NCBI GenBank assembly: GCA_029204225.1
Contig: CM055095.1
Coordinates: 48,689,364 to 48,747,363 of the forward strand
DNA from: Diphasiastrum complanatum
Taxonomy: Eukaryota > Streptophyta > Lycopodiopsida > Lycopodiales > Lycopodiaceae
Direction of reading: 5' to 3'
DNA length: 58,000 nt
The stretch's first letter is position 1; the number at the start of each line of letters is the position of its first letter. The translations under genes were made by a program, and so were the position numbers. Of this stretch, positions 43,641 through 54,547 are shown one piece after another. Under the pieces are notes generated by a model, which saw only the letters and a list, made by a program, of their open reading frames with translations, had not been told where the DNA came from and made no database searches.

Positions 43641-44600
43641 GTTGTCCATAGGAAGAAAACACCCTATTCATTATCATTTGTTGCATCATCATGCGACAAA
43701 TCCGCCAAACCAAATGAGTCTATCTCTAATTCTACCCAAATATCTCCTATAACGTCGTGTGTCGTCGATCCATCCGATGATGATGCATCACATTTAATAT
43801 CATCATTCGATTATGAATCTTGCTCATGATCATCCGAAAATGTGTCATCGAATCCATCATGATGATCTTGTTCAGGTGCATCAGTTGGCAGCGCCATGTC
43901 CTCCACGACATCTCTATCTTCAAAGGTTCTCTTACTTCGAGGAGTGACTTGAATCTTGTACCACCATCTGGGATCTGAACGGTTAGGGTGAAAGACCACC
44001 TATAATTGATCGATGTTACCAAGCCATAAACATTGACTTGTAATTAGTAACTATATCTATGTTACAATTGCTCGGGTATACATACAATATACATTTTTTG
44101 TGGTATAGTGAAAGGAGACATCTTGAAGACCTAAAAAAATGTACTTGCTCACATTGTTGAGGAAAAACAAATGTCTCGCTTTGATCCATATAAAGCTTGG
44201 TGGAGTCAATGGCAAAATAATCACTCTCATCTTTCTTGGCAGTTGCATTGGGACCATTGCAAATAACTTTGAACCATTTGATATCAAATATGAAAAGGTT
44301 GAATCTTTAAATCCAACTTCGAGGATGTCATTGATTGTCCCACAATAATCAAGTTGAGAAGAGAGTAATTTGGTGTCAGCTGTGCTAGCTTGACCTCTTG
44401 GGTAAAATTTGCCATGACTCCACAATCATATGTGTTTCTATTTTTGTCAATGCGCTCTGTACGAAAGTGTTGTCCATGCATCCACAATGCATTGTATTTT
44501 TTGTACTGAATGAGAAAGAACAAAATGTGTTATAAGGGATATAACAAGCATGTAGAAAATTACAAGTACAAATTAAATAGCTTAACATTTAAATGATGTA
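43640..44600 (-). pseudogene. CACTA transposon: DUF4216 remnant, minus strand
   Basis: Minus strand: YNALWMHGQHFRTERID, YDCGVMANF, YCGTINDILEVGF, then in another frame IFDIKWFKVICN and FVFPQQCEQVHF (DUF4216 blocks), with DPRWWYKIQVTPRSKRTFED and an acidic His/Asp-rich tail at 43999-43811. The same gene blocks occur at 6450-6110. It sits head-on against the gypsy element, with an inferred intron or degenerate stretch at 44060-44000. Confidence 0.75.
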
Positions 44601-45470
44601 AATATTTTCTATATGAAGGTGACATTTGGATCAAACCAAAATGAAAGTCAACTCAGATCAGGATTTAAACAAATTGGATGGATGAAAAGAAACACAATTG
44701 CAAATTCAAAAGACAATCGGGAAAGATAAAAAGTGTAGATGAATTCTTATTGTCAAATACTCAGAAACTTCTTTTTTTTTTGTTTTCTCTGATAGCGAGT
44801 AATAGATAGTGGCGATTAAATGCGAGTTAGGCCAAGCAAACGCGAGTAAAGGCTGATTACTCATCAAGCTACCTACTTACTGTAAATGATGATCAGAATA
44901 GTCTAAAAAAGTGGAAAGTAAAATGGAGTAGTAAACGAGTTAGTGCGAATGATTAGATCTTTATTCGCCGATCTGATACAAGGTAGATCAGGTACTGTAC
45001 TTGCTACTATACTGATGGTGAGTAAAGATACTAAAAGGATTGAGAACAATATTTGTTGGCGAGTTTGTGCGAGTAAAGAGAAAAAGATGAGAAATTAAAA
45101 AATGAGCAGAAAAATTAAATCAGTGAGTTAGTCCGAGTAAAAGTTGGTCTACTTGTCGATCTCCAGAATAATAGTTTGAGGCTACTGATCACTCGGTATT
45201 GATGGCGAGTAAATTGGTTCAATAAAAATACAAAAAATTGGACTGGTGAGTTAGAAATTCTATTGGCAAGTTAGTGTAATAAGGCACTTTACTCACCGAG
45301 ATTACAAAACAAGCCTCTAGGTTTGCTCTGCTCACTGGGATAGTGGCAAGTTAAAAAGATGACAAAAAAGTAAAAAAAGTATGAGGGCGAGTAAAAAACT
45401 TACCAAAAATACAAGAACAATCAAAGAAAATACAAACAAAAACCCATTTCTAAAGTAGCTTAGCATTGTT
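44601..45470. other. Non-coding; motif-rich gagtaa region (44790-45410)
   Basis: No gene. From about 44790 to 45410 the words gcgagt, gagtaa and gagtta recur about twenty times at irregular spacing. On the minus strand this lies just downstream of the tRNA-Asp primer site, so it may be the untranslated leader of a gypsy element whose coding part is gone. Confidence 0.45.
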
Positions 45471-45488
45471 TCCCCGGCAACGACGCCA
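45471..45488 (-). other. tRNA-Asp primer-binding site of a Ty3/gypsy element
   Basis: The minus strand reads TGGCGTCGTTGCCGGGGA, one base from TGGCGCCGTTGCCGGGGA, the complement of the 3' end of plant tRNA-Asp used by many plant gypsy elements. An LTR would end to its right (45489 onward) but could not be delimited. The short frame at 45644-45841 is not recognised. Confidence 0.75.
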
Positions 45489-46019
45489 AAAAGAAGTCGG
45501 ACCCTTTCTGTGTCTCCCTAATCAGTGCGATCAAGAGGGCAAATTAGGGGCTTGGATCTCCAACCGCGGGTGAGTATCGGGTTTCGATCCAAAGGGGAGA
45601 GGGATAAACTACAAGCTAAAGATGGAATCTAAGCCTACTAAGAGTGTCAATCTTACTGTTGGATCTAAAGGTAGAATGGCTTAGATTTGGATGTGAGATC
45701 ATTTCTTCTTTCTTTCTCTTTTTGGGGTTTTTGGTTTGGTTGATCCTCTTCTTGGATCTTGGTTTCTTGGCTTATCTAGGCATCTTTGGCTCTAGATCTT
45801 CTCCTCTTGAGGTTGATCTTCTCAAGAGAGGTGAACAATGAAAAGGAAATCTACCTAATGGATCCTAATGATCACTCCAAAGGGGATTATCTAACACCTA
45901 TTTTGCTTGAGTGTGATTTTGTGGATTAGTTGGATGAAAGCAAGTGCTAATGATTATTCAAGAATGTGATAGCATGATTAACAACAACAAAACAAGCATT
46001 CATCATCCACAATCGATCA

Positions 46020-46240
46020 CCTTTTTGTACCACCAAACCATGCTTTTAACTTGCTAATTGTAGTAATTCCACAAATATCTGAATGTACAACTTGAAAAGG
46101 CTTTGTTTTTCTAGATGTAGATCTAGTATAAGGTAGTCTATGACTTTGACAAAGCACAAGACTCACAAACATGATGGATGCTAGTTAAAAATTTTGGAAG
46201 ACCAATCACAACTTGCTTGCTAGCCATTACCTCCAATGAC
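46020..46240 (-). pseudogene. Ty1/copia pre-integrase and integrase start, fragment
   Basis: Minus strand: GLPKFLTSIHHVCESCALSK, then in the next frame PYTRSTSRKTKPFQVVHSDICG, the standard copia run from the C-x2-C of the pre-integrase domain to the first integrase block. One frameshift and stops; nothing else of the element adjoins. Confidence 0.7.
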
Positions 46241-46380
46241 TTCTAGTTGAGATTGTGAAAAATGCAGCAAAATAAACCCATTTTATCTTAGAAATGATGG
46301 AGAAAGCACTTACTTAAGATCCAAAAAAGGTCTAGAAGCTAGATTTTGTTATTTCAAACATGATCTTCATAGTGTGCTAT

Positions 46381-46607
46381 CCAACAATGCTTAAGACAAT
46401 CTACGTAAGCCATTAGCCTCAGACCAGAAGTAACACATGTTCAAGCCACGTATATCGGTGTGACTCTACCTAGCAGCTTTGTAGTAATCCAGCGATGCCT
46501 AAGACAATTTACGTAAACCATTAGCCTAGAACTAACACAGGTTCAATCCACGTACATTGGTGTGACTCTGCCTAGTACATCGGTGTGACTCTGCCTACCA
46601 GCTTCGT
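46381..46607. repeat. Tandem duplication, 108-bp unit
   Basis: Unit 1 begins ccaacaatgcttaagacaat at 46381 and unit 2 ccagcgatgcctaagacaat at 46489. Both run through acgtaa-ccattagcct and end cggtgtgactctacctagcagctt or similar. A third partial copy of the last 30 bp (tacatcggtgtgactctgcc) follows at about 46575. It abuts the microsatellite. Confidence 0.85.
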
Positions 46608-46610
46608 TCA

Positions 46611-46819
<209 letters not shown>

Positions 46820-46899
46820 CCAATGGCTAATCTAGATTCATTAATGTTGTTGAATGTTTACTCGCATTGTTGCACAATCTGCAGACAGTGTTTGTCTAC

Positions 46900-47614
46900 G
46901 TAATCAATCTTATCGATTTTGACGAGTTCAAAGTTAGAATCAAGTAGAACTAGTCGATTCATTTGACTCAACATCCTAATTTGAATTTGATAGGTGTAGT
47001 TCATGCACCCAAGGAAAAGGCTCAATTCTATTGAGGCCACTGATCCAGCTTTTCAAATCTTTCACTGCATCTTTTGTGTTGCAGTTCATCCATTCCTATT
47101 CGCATTTTTACTTCACCCAACAGGTTTGTTGGAAGATCTCTTGGAAGAGTTAGATCTAATTTGAGCAATCATCCTACAAATACATTTTGGAAGATGCATC
47201 CCTCCATTCTCGTTGATCCGAGATCAAGATCCACCAAGATGGATAGTGTAGATTACTTTTATAAGTGTGCAATCAATTAGAAATCATATTTGTGCATGTA
47301 GCTTCTAGAAACTTTATAAGAATGTGGAGGAGGACCCAAATTTTGGGTGTAAAGAGGCCTCCAAATTTGAGACTTAGCCTAAACTTGGAATCGACATATT
47401 TTGGCACATTCATAAATATTAATACAAGTCCTCTGCCATATATGGATTTCCATTTGAAAATTAGCTCGACATCTTGTTGTGGGAGTCTGGTAGATCCGTC
47501 AACCACATCCCATAAATCTTTTTTCAATAGTACCATTTTCATACGATACTTCCACATATGAAAGTCATCACTATTGAATCTCTCAATAGAAATATTTGAA
47601 GATGATTGGTCCAC
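46900..47614 (-). pseudogene. Ty1/copia gag fragment
   Basis: The frame from 47614 reads MDQSSSNISIERFNSDDF, then WKYRMKMVLLKKDLWDVVDG, the copia gag N-terminus (f.G.NY..W...m...L....lw.vi.g). The rest keeps the spacing of gag in shifting frames to about 46900. No protease or knuckle. It may belong with the integrase scrap at 46240, on the same strand 0.7 kb further, with the microsatellite between. Confidence 0.6.
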
Positions 47615-48734
47615 GTGTCTTGTTAAATGCTAAAAATGTTATGACAATCATCTAATACCATTATTTATAGGTTGCTTGATTTGTTTCAAGACAAGCTCAA
47701 ATGTCTTGATCACTCAGTATGTGCATTGCAGAAGACTTTGATAATGAGCAATTGAACCTACAATCAAACTAAGTAGAAAGGCATCAAAGAGGACCACAAT
47801 GTTAGAAATAGTAAGGTATCAATGACAACTTTGTTTCTAACATAGACTCAATCAGCAAGTACACTATGAGAATTGGGACATTTATTTCACAATGAACATA
47901 AAAACAACATCAACCATTCACATAGATTACATTCACATTTGATGAATGTATATTGTATTAAAATATGTATAAGTGCATAGAAAGTAAATTGACTTAAGCA
48001 ATGTACAAGCCTAGAAGAAAAATAGTTTAAGAATTGAGCATGAAGGTGCTAGGCGTCTCGTAAAAACATCTAAGCATTCTCTCTTTTGCCTCTCGTCTGC
48101 TACTTGAAATATATGCGCTTGATTATATAGACATTGAGCTAATTTAATCAAGCTTAGTCAATAATAGATATTTCTAAGTGTCCCTAAAAGTAGCTTAGAA
48201 GAATCATTAAGCTTAGCATACAAAGAAGCGGTTTGAAGTACATAATATCAATTTCACATGAAACCATTCAAATATGCAATAAAATATAAGGGTAGTTCTT
48301 AGAAGCTTTAGCCTAGGTAGACCAAGAGCTACATATTGAATGGTACCATGAAAATGCCAAAAGATGCCCATCAATATTTCTCAAGTTGGCATTTCCACTG
48401 AACTGACAATTTATGCTGATTGGTCAAAAATAGAATTTATGCTACCCAATGCCTTTGATAATTTTCTTCAACTCAATATTTTTTTGAATTTATGCCTTTC
48501 AGCAATTTTTTTGACATGCCAAACTTCGTGTATTTCTATAGAGAAAATGCTAATGATGTTTAGCTCTATGTATTTCTTAAGGTCCTTTGTTTCTAGTAGG
48601 TTTCTGAGTAAAATATCAAATTTGGGATGATGTCACGAATACTTGAAGTAAAGGAGCTAGTAATAAATAAAGGCAACTTGATCAATTGGGGTTTGAAGTG
48701 GGATTAAAATTCCAACAATTGGGTTGTTAAGTGA
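47615..48734. other. Intergenic, no gene seen
   Basis: AT-rich. The 88-codon frame at 48364-48630 is hydrophobic and matches no family known to me. Confidence 0.4.
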
Positions 48735-49015
48735 ATGTGTGTAAAAACCATAAAAACTATATTAGGTGCAATCAAGAGAGTTGTTAGCTATCTCAACAGA
48801 AGATTGGATCTAAAACTATGTTTTGTGCAAAGCATCTTTGCATATTTTGGTTCATTGAGATTGGGAATTAATCTCAATGATAGGCATTCATTCAACTATA
48901 TGACATGTCTTCGTCATTGGTACTAATGTTGTGCCATGGCTAAGTAGAGAGTAACTGATCGTGGCACAACAAAGGCGGAATATAGGGCACTTTGCAATTC
49001 AACATGTGATGCTAT
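48735..49015 (+). pseudogene. Ty1/copia RNase H fragment
   Basis: AIKRVVSYLNRRLDLKLCF matches the AvKRilRYLkGT..lGL.f lead-in of copia RNase H; INLNDRHS matches the D..D.RS block, and TKAEYRALCNSTCDAI the T.AEY.ALa.atcEa block. Two stops lie between. It ends in TGA exactly where protease sequence of another copia (E) begins. Confidence 0.65.
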
Positions 49016-50330
49016 TTGACTTCAAAGGCTATTGGAGATGGTTCTAAGCACGTGGTTGATGGAACTGGTGTATTATGGCTGGACATGAATCAAGGTGACA
49101 AGAAACTGGAGAAAGTTCTCTATGTCCATTCTCTTGATAAAGATCTTCTATCTGTAGCTAAGATAGTCGATACAGACATGTCAGTAACCTTCACGAAGAA
49201 CTCTTGTAAATTGTTCAAGGAAGATTATGATAACATGGTTGCTAAAGGCAACAAAGAAAGAAATTTATATCACCTGAACATTCGAACAATTATCAAACAA
49301 GTCAACCAAACTCAGGAATTGACAAATGTACTGTGGCACAAGAGGCTATGTCACATGAACATGGAAGTCCTGTATCAAGCCAACAAAAGTTAGAGAATTC
49401 AAGGAGTCAAAATCACAAGTAGAGATATTCAAACTACCTACAAATCCTGTCTTAAAGGCAAGATGACTAGAACACCTTTCAGTAAGGATGTTTATAAAGC
49501 AACTAAGGTACTTGAAATTGTGCATTCAGATATTTGTGGACCATTTGGAGTATTGTTGTTGGGTGATGGAAAGTACTTCATTACGTTTATTGATGACTTC
49601 AGCAAGTTCACTGTAGTATATTTTATTCGTACCAAATTTGAAGCTTTCAAGAAATTCATTGAGTATACAAATTGGGCTGAGAAGAAGACAGGCAATAATT
49701 TGAAGCAAATTCGCACAGATCGTAGAGGTGAGTACATTTCCAACGAATTCAAAGTTTATTGTACTGATTGTGGTATTATGCGCAACAATCAGTATTATGC
49801 GCACGAAGACTATATCTTACACACCTCAGCACAATGGAATAGTTGAACGAAAGAATCGTACACTAATAGAAGCTGCAAGGCGTATGATGGCTCATGCAAA
49901 AGCACCAAAACAATTGTGGGTAGAAGTAGTGGCTACATCAAATTATCTTCAAAATTGTATTCTGAAATCTCGAATATCAGATAAAACTTCTCATGAGATA
50001 TGGTGGAAGTTGAAGCCAAATCTAGGACATTTGGATGCGCAATGTATATGCACATACCAAATAAGTTGAGAAAGAAACTCGATGAAAAGATAGAACAAGG
50101 TTTTCTGGTAGGATTCGAGTTTCATTCGTCATATTATTGTGTTTATGTACCAGAAATTGGAAAGATAAAAGTTGTTCGAGATGTAGATGAAAGAGAATTA
50201 CCAAATTCAGAGAGAGGTCAAGATCAAGTACTTGACAGACTCGAACCACCAGCCCAAATTCCATTAGAAAAATTTGAATCAGAATTGAACTCGAAACCAC
50301 CTGTGAGAAGATCTGGTAGACAATGAAAAC
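49016..50330 (+). pseudogene. Element E protease end and integrase
   Basis: IGDGSKHVVDGTGVLWL and LEKVLYVHSLDKDLLSVAKI are the protease C-terminal part. LWHKRLCHMNMEVLYQ, a TAG, and KSCLKGKMTRTPF form the pre-integrase domain. VLEIVHSDICGPF, FITFIDDFSKFTVVYFI and QIRTDRRGEYISNEF cover the integrase core; the usual GGE is RGE. Frame changes near 49800 and 50030 separate YTPQHNGIVERKNRTLIEAA and the C-terminal IPNKLRKKLDEK, GFLVGFE. Confidence 0.85.
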
Positions 50331-50379
50331 CACCAGAAAGGTATGGTCAGGATGTTTTTAATACAACCATTGAATTTTG

Positions 50380-51161
50380 TGGTTTTTCTGACAAACCTCA
50401 AACATTCGAGGAAGTTGTTGATGGACCAGATAAAGATCGCTGGATTCAAGTAATGGAGGACAAAATGTCATCAATGAAATAAGAACAGTGTATGGACACT
50501 TGCACCAATACCTGATGGCAGATAACAAGTCAAGTGCAAGTGGATCTACAAGATCAAAACAGATCTTGATGGAAAAAACGGTAGATACAAGGCAAAGTTA
50601 TTTGCTAAAGGATTTTCATAGAAGTATGGGATCGACTACACTGATACTTTCTCATTGGTAGTCAAACATACATCAATTCGCTTGTTATTCGCGTATGGAG
50701 TGGCTCGTGATTTTAAAATCCATATTGTGGATGAGAAAACTGCTTTCCTGCACGCAAAATTGGAAAAAGATTTATTCATGGACCAAGCACTTGGTTTTGT
50801 AAGCCAAGAATATCCAGAATACAGATGTCACATGAATAAAAGCATTTATGGTCTGAAACAAATAGCCAGACAATGGTATAGAAAGAAGGACGAAGCACTA
50901 CGTTCCATAGGCTTCAAACCTCTATTTGCTGAATCAAATGTCTATATCAAACATGTCCAAAATGAAATAATCATTCTAGCTGTTTATGTTGATGACACGC
51001 TTATCTTCTCAAGAAGAGATAAGTTAATTTTAGATGTCAAAGAGACATTTCTGAAATATTTGAGATCATTGACCCAAGAGAAGCTAAAATCTATCTAGGC
51101 TTGCAGATCGTGAGAGACTTTGAAGGTGGTAAGTTGTATCTTCTCCAAAAAATACACTCAA
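50380..51161 (+). pseudogene. Element E reverse transcriptase
   Basis: FEEVVDGPDKDRWIQVMED, then in another frame CKWIYKIKTDLDGK, and a long frame (50655-51098) with VDEKTAFLHAKLEKDLFMDQ, MNKSIYGLKQIARQWYRKKD and ILAVYVDDTLIFSRR, an intact YVDD. LGLQIVRDFEGGKLYLLQK ends it. The Asp of (M/L)DVKTAFLHG is shifted (VDEKTAFLHA). Confidence 0.85.
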
Positions 51162-51411
51162 TGTCAACAATCAGATATGCAACATCAAGCATTCACCACA
51201 AGAAGGTGGAAGAAGAACACGCATAATCACACTATCACTCTATATCATACTGAATGTCAAATGTACAAATAAACCTTGAATCCCTGATAGAGAGAGAAGA
51301 CCTATGAGTAGACTAATAGGCTACCCTACGGCTAATGACAACTGGTCACAGCTGTCAACATTAATGTACCTCGTAAACAGTAACAATGAAGTTTATCATT
51401 GATTTCTAACA
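51162..51411 (-). repeat. 3' LTR of element F
   Basis: On the minus strand GAGGGAGAC (polypurine tract, 51420-51412) precedes TGTTAGAAATC at 51411, a typical copia LTR start. The end is placed at ...TTGACA (51162), giving 250 bp. The far end is inferred from the loss of element E homology at 51161; a matching second LTR was not seen. Confidence 0.6.
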
Positions 51412-52090
51412 GTCTCCCTCAATGATAAAATTACATTTTTCTATTCCTAATAGAGTACGAAACCTCTCAAATTTACATCTACCTAATGACTTAGTAAAAA
51501 TATCTGCCATTTGATCTTCAGATTTACAAAAAACAAGATCAATGGCTCCATCAAAAATTTTCTCTCGAACAAAATGGTAGTGTATTTCGATGTGCTTGGT
51601 TCGAGCATGTAAAACTGGATTTTTGGCAAGGTGAATGCAACTTTGGTTATCTCAAGATATAGTAGTCGCATCCACCTGTGGTTGACCTAAATCCACAAGC
51701 AATCTTCGTAACCATACCGCTTCTTGTGTAGCATTGCTGAGTGCTCAATATTCAACTTTCATTGATGACAAGGCTATTGTAGATTGCTTTTTGCTGCTCC
51801 ATGAAATTGCAGCTGTACCATAACTGAATGTATGACCACCGGTACATCTTCTGTCATCAATATTACCTGCCCAATCGGCATCTGTATAACCTACCAACAT
51901 TGGCGCTTTAGGCTGATCATACTTCAAACCAAAATTCAATGTTCCTCGAATGTATCTGAGAATACATTTAGCAGACTTCCAGTGTGCTTGACTAGGATCT
52001 TGCATAAATTGACTAACAACACCAACAACATAAGAAATATCAGGTCGTGTGTGTGTCAAATAAATCAAACTACCCACCAGCTATCTATAC
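51412..52090 (-). pseudogene. Element F RNase H and C-terminal tail
   Basis: MGSLIYLTHTRPDISYVVG, HWKSAKCILRYIRGTLNFGL, YTDADWAGNIDDRRCTGGH and SSKKQSTIALSSMKVEY. The last normally reads SST.AEY; here Met-Lys-Val replaces T-E-A, then a TGA. Past the stop come ALSNATQEAVWLRRLL, TKHIEIHYHFVREK and KSEDQMADIFTKSL, the conserved copia end. Confidence 0.88.
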
Positions 52091-52275
52091 AAATAAGCAT
52101 CCACTTTCTCAGATTCAACATATGCGGTAAGCTTCATGTTGACATCCATAGGTGTTCTCAAAGGCTTACAATCCTACATATTGAGCTTATAAATCAAATC
52201 CCATGCATATTTGCTTTGTGTAAGAAAGACCATGTCTTCCTTTTGCCATACTTCAATGCCAAGACAATATAGCTT

Positions 52276-52990
52276 CTATCCTAGATCACTCATGTCAAAA
52301 GCATTGGAAAGATCTAATTTTATTTCATCAATTAAGCTCTCATTACTTCCTATAATAATCAAATTATCCACGTACAACACAATGAATACTATATCCAAAT
52401 CTTGCCTTAGAATGTAAAGATTAGGATCAGCATCACTCTTTCCTCTTTGCTTGAAGTGTTCATCAATGCAAGAGTACCATGCCCGTGGTGCTTGCTTCAA
52501 TCCATAAATGGCTTTGTTGAGCTTACAAACGAGATGCTCTCTCCCTGGCTCAATTAATCCTTGAGGTTGTACTAGGTACACCTCTTCATCCTGCTCAAAT
52601 CCTCTCGCAACCAACTGTGCTTTGTACTTGTTGAGTTGCCCATCAGCTCCATATTTGATCTTGTATATCCATTTACAAGTGATAGGCGTCTTACCAACAG
52701 GTAGCTCAACCAAGTTCCACGTCCTATTTTTTGATATAGCTTCCATTTCTGTTTCCATAGCTTCACCCACTCCTTGTGCTCCTTTGATTTATCAAAAGTT
52801 TTTGGTTCTTGAGCCTTGAGCACAGAACCCATTAGGGCTAGATTCATCTCTAATCTTGCAGGAGGTTTTTGATTTCTACTTGATCTTCTAAGCTCTCCCT
52901 GCTCACTTGATTCGGGAGTATCTCCTTTATTAGCATCACTTGTTACTGACAAGTACCACTTAGGCACTCTCCTAGGAATCTCATTATTAA
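52276..52990 (-). pseudogene. Element F reverse transcriptase with an in-frame deletion
   Basis: The 164-codon frame (52770-52276) has AISKNRTWNLVELPVGK, CKWIYKIKYGADGQLNKY, LVARGFEQ, then directly EEVYLVQPQGLIEPG, AIYGLKQAPRAWY and FIVLYVDNLIIIGSN. About 50 residues between LVARGF.Q and EEVY (the block with ETFAPV and the catalytic (M/L)DVK.AFLNG) are missing without a frameshift. YVDD is YVDN. Polymerase activity is not expected. Upstream, frame 53105-52572 holds the linker (LRRSSRNQKPPARLE). Confidence 0.88.
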
Positions 52991-53099
52991 CCCTGTCTTT
53001 TTCCATTGGCTCTCCCATATCGACACCAACTTCTTCCTTCACTTTCACTTTAGCTTTATCGTCAAAGGGATCAATTGTTAATTTTATTTGGTCATTTTG

Positions 53100-53830
53100 A
53101 CCCATCTCATCGAAAGTAGCATCCTCTGAAAATCATGATCTTTTGTGCATCTGTGTCATACATCCTGTATGCCTTGGCTCTTTCATCATATCCATGAAAA
53201 ATACACTTAACAACCTTTGCATCCAGCTTCTTTCATTTTTCATCAGGCACATGAGCGTAAGCATCACAACCAAATTCTCGTAAATGAGAAATATTAGGTT
53301 TCTTTCCAATAAAAGCTTCATAAGGTGTCTTACCCTCCACGGACTTCATAGGACACCGATTCAAGATATGAATAGCTATGTTGCATGCTTCTGCCCAGAA
53401 GGTATTTGGCAAACCCTTGCTCTTAGGCATTGTCCTAGCCATCTCCACAATGGAACTATTTTTCCGTTCTGTTGTGGTGAATAGGGTGTAGTGGTTTGTC
53501 TCTTGATCCCTTGATCATTGCAAAAATTTATAAACTCTATTGAAAAATACTCACTGCCACCATCTGATCTGAGGGTCTTAATATAACAACCTGTTTGTTT
53601 TTCAACTAGAGCCTTGAACTCTCTAAACTGGACAAAAGCATCAGATTTTTTGCTTATGAAATAAATCCAGATATGTCTACTATAGTCATCAATAAATGTG
53701 ATGAAATAGTAACAACCATTAATGGACCTAGTTTGTATTGGTCCACACAGATCACTATGAACAAGATCAAGAATGCCATTGGCTCTTCTTGTTCCATCTT
53801 TGGAAAATCTCTCTCTCTATGCTGTTTTCC
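53100..53830 (-). pseudogene. Element F integrase
   Basis: Leftward from 53830, over several frames: RPSDQMVAVSIFQ-type remains of the core, then the better frame 53448-53233 with GLPNTFWAEACNIAIHILNR, TPYEAFIGKKPNISHLREFG and DAYAHVPDEK, then KVVKCIFHGYDERAKAYR. The first catalytic Asp region (VICVDQYKLGPL) lies at the end of the preceding ORF, in a shifted form. Confidence 0.8.
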
Positions 53831-54547
53831 CAATATGCAACCCTCACAAATTTTTTCTTCAGAAGAGATATCAGGCAATCCAACAACTAGATTACCTCTT
53901 TTAAGGATTTGCAAGCTTTGAGCACTAATATGACCAAACCTTTGATGCCAAAGATCACTTCGACTATCAACAATGCTTACCATAGCTTGAGTAAAAGATC
54001 TCGCATTCAATTTGTAGAGTCGATTCTCATTGACTCTCGCTCCTATAGCAATGACTTTGTAGTGATTCTTGATGTCTTTGACAAGACATTTGTCACTGTC
54101 AAACTCAACCTTGAGTTGTTGATCAGCCATCATCCCAACAAATAGTAGATTTTTAGCTAAGCCAGGTACATATTGCACATTGCTTATCTGCTTTATCTTC
54201 CCACTGGCTAGCTTCACTAGTACCACTCCAACTCCTTTAACAGATAGCAATTTGCCACCAGCTTGTCCAACTTCATCATCGTTGTCAGTTTCCTTGAGTT
54301 CAAAAAACCACTCTTTCCTTGAAGTCATGTGCTTGGATGCACCACTATCAATGTACCAGGTATCCTTGACTTCATCACTTGTCATTAATGCTGTAATGAA
54401 CAATTTTGAACTCTCACCAGTATCATCTTCATATTGATCATCATCGTATTGATGTTGATCAGTATAATTATCTTCATAATAATAGTCATCAAATTGATGT
54501 TGATCAGCATAATTTCTCGCTTGCCATTTGTCTTTTCTTTGTTCCAT
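53654..54547 (-). CDS. Element F gag end, protease and pre-integrase ORF (297 codons)
   Basis: The longest open frame in the window. In order: an Asp/Tyr/Gln-rich low-complexity linker (residues 1-50, HQFDDYYYEDNYTDQHQYDDD), the protease active site DTWYIDSGASKHMTSRKEW (about 62-80) with the catalytic Asp and DSGAS intact, VQYVPGLAKNLLFVGMM (about 123-139), WHQRFGHISAQSLQ (pre-integrase His pair, about 201-214) and CEGCILGKQHRERDF (zinc-binding Cys pair, about 234-248). It then shifts out of the integrase frame. The zinc knuckle lies just upstream, so the true polyprotein starts at 55402. Confidence 0.85.
   Translation of the reverse strand: MEQRKDKWQARNYADQHQFDDYYYEDNYTDQHQYDDDQYEDDTGESSKLFITALMTSDEVKDTWYIDSGASKHMTSRKEWFFELKETDNDDEVGQAGGKLLSVKGVGVVLVKLASGKIKQISNVQYVPGLAKNLLFVGMMADQQLKVEFDSDKCLVKDIKNHYKVIAIGARVNENRLYKLNARSFTQAMVSIVDSRSDLWHQRFGHISAQSLQILKRGNLVVGLPDISSEEKICEGCILGKQHRERDFPKMEQEEPMAFLILFIVICVDQYKLGPLMVVTISSHLLMTIVDISGFIS

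Larger units (their letters stand above)
49016..51161 (+). mobile_element. Ty1/copia element E, truncated at both ends
   Basis: Plus-strand protease end, pre-integrase, integrase, linker and RT. It starts abruptly in the protease region at 49016, after a copia RNase H scrap, and stops inside the segment between RT and RNase H at 51161, where the LTR of element F begins. No LTR of its own was found. Confidence 0.85.
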
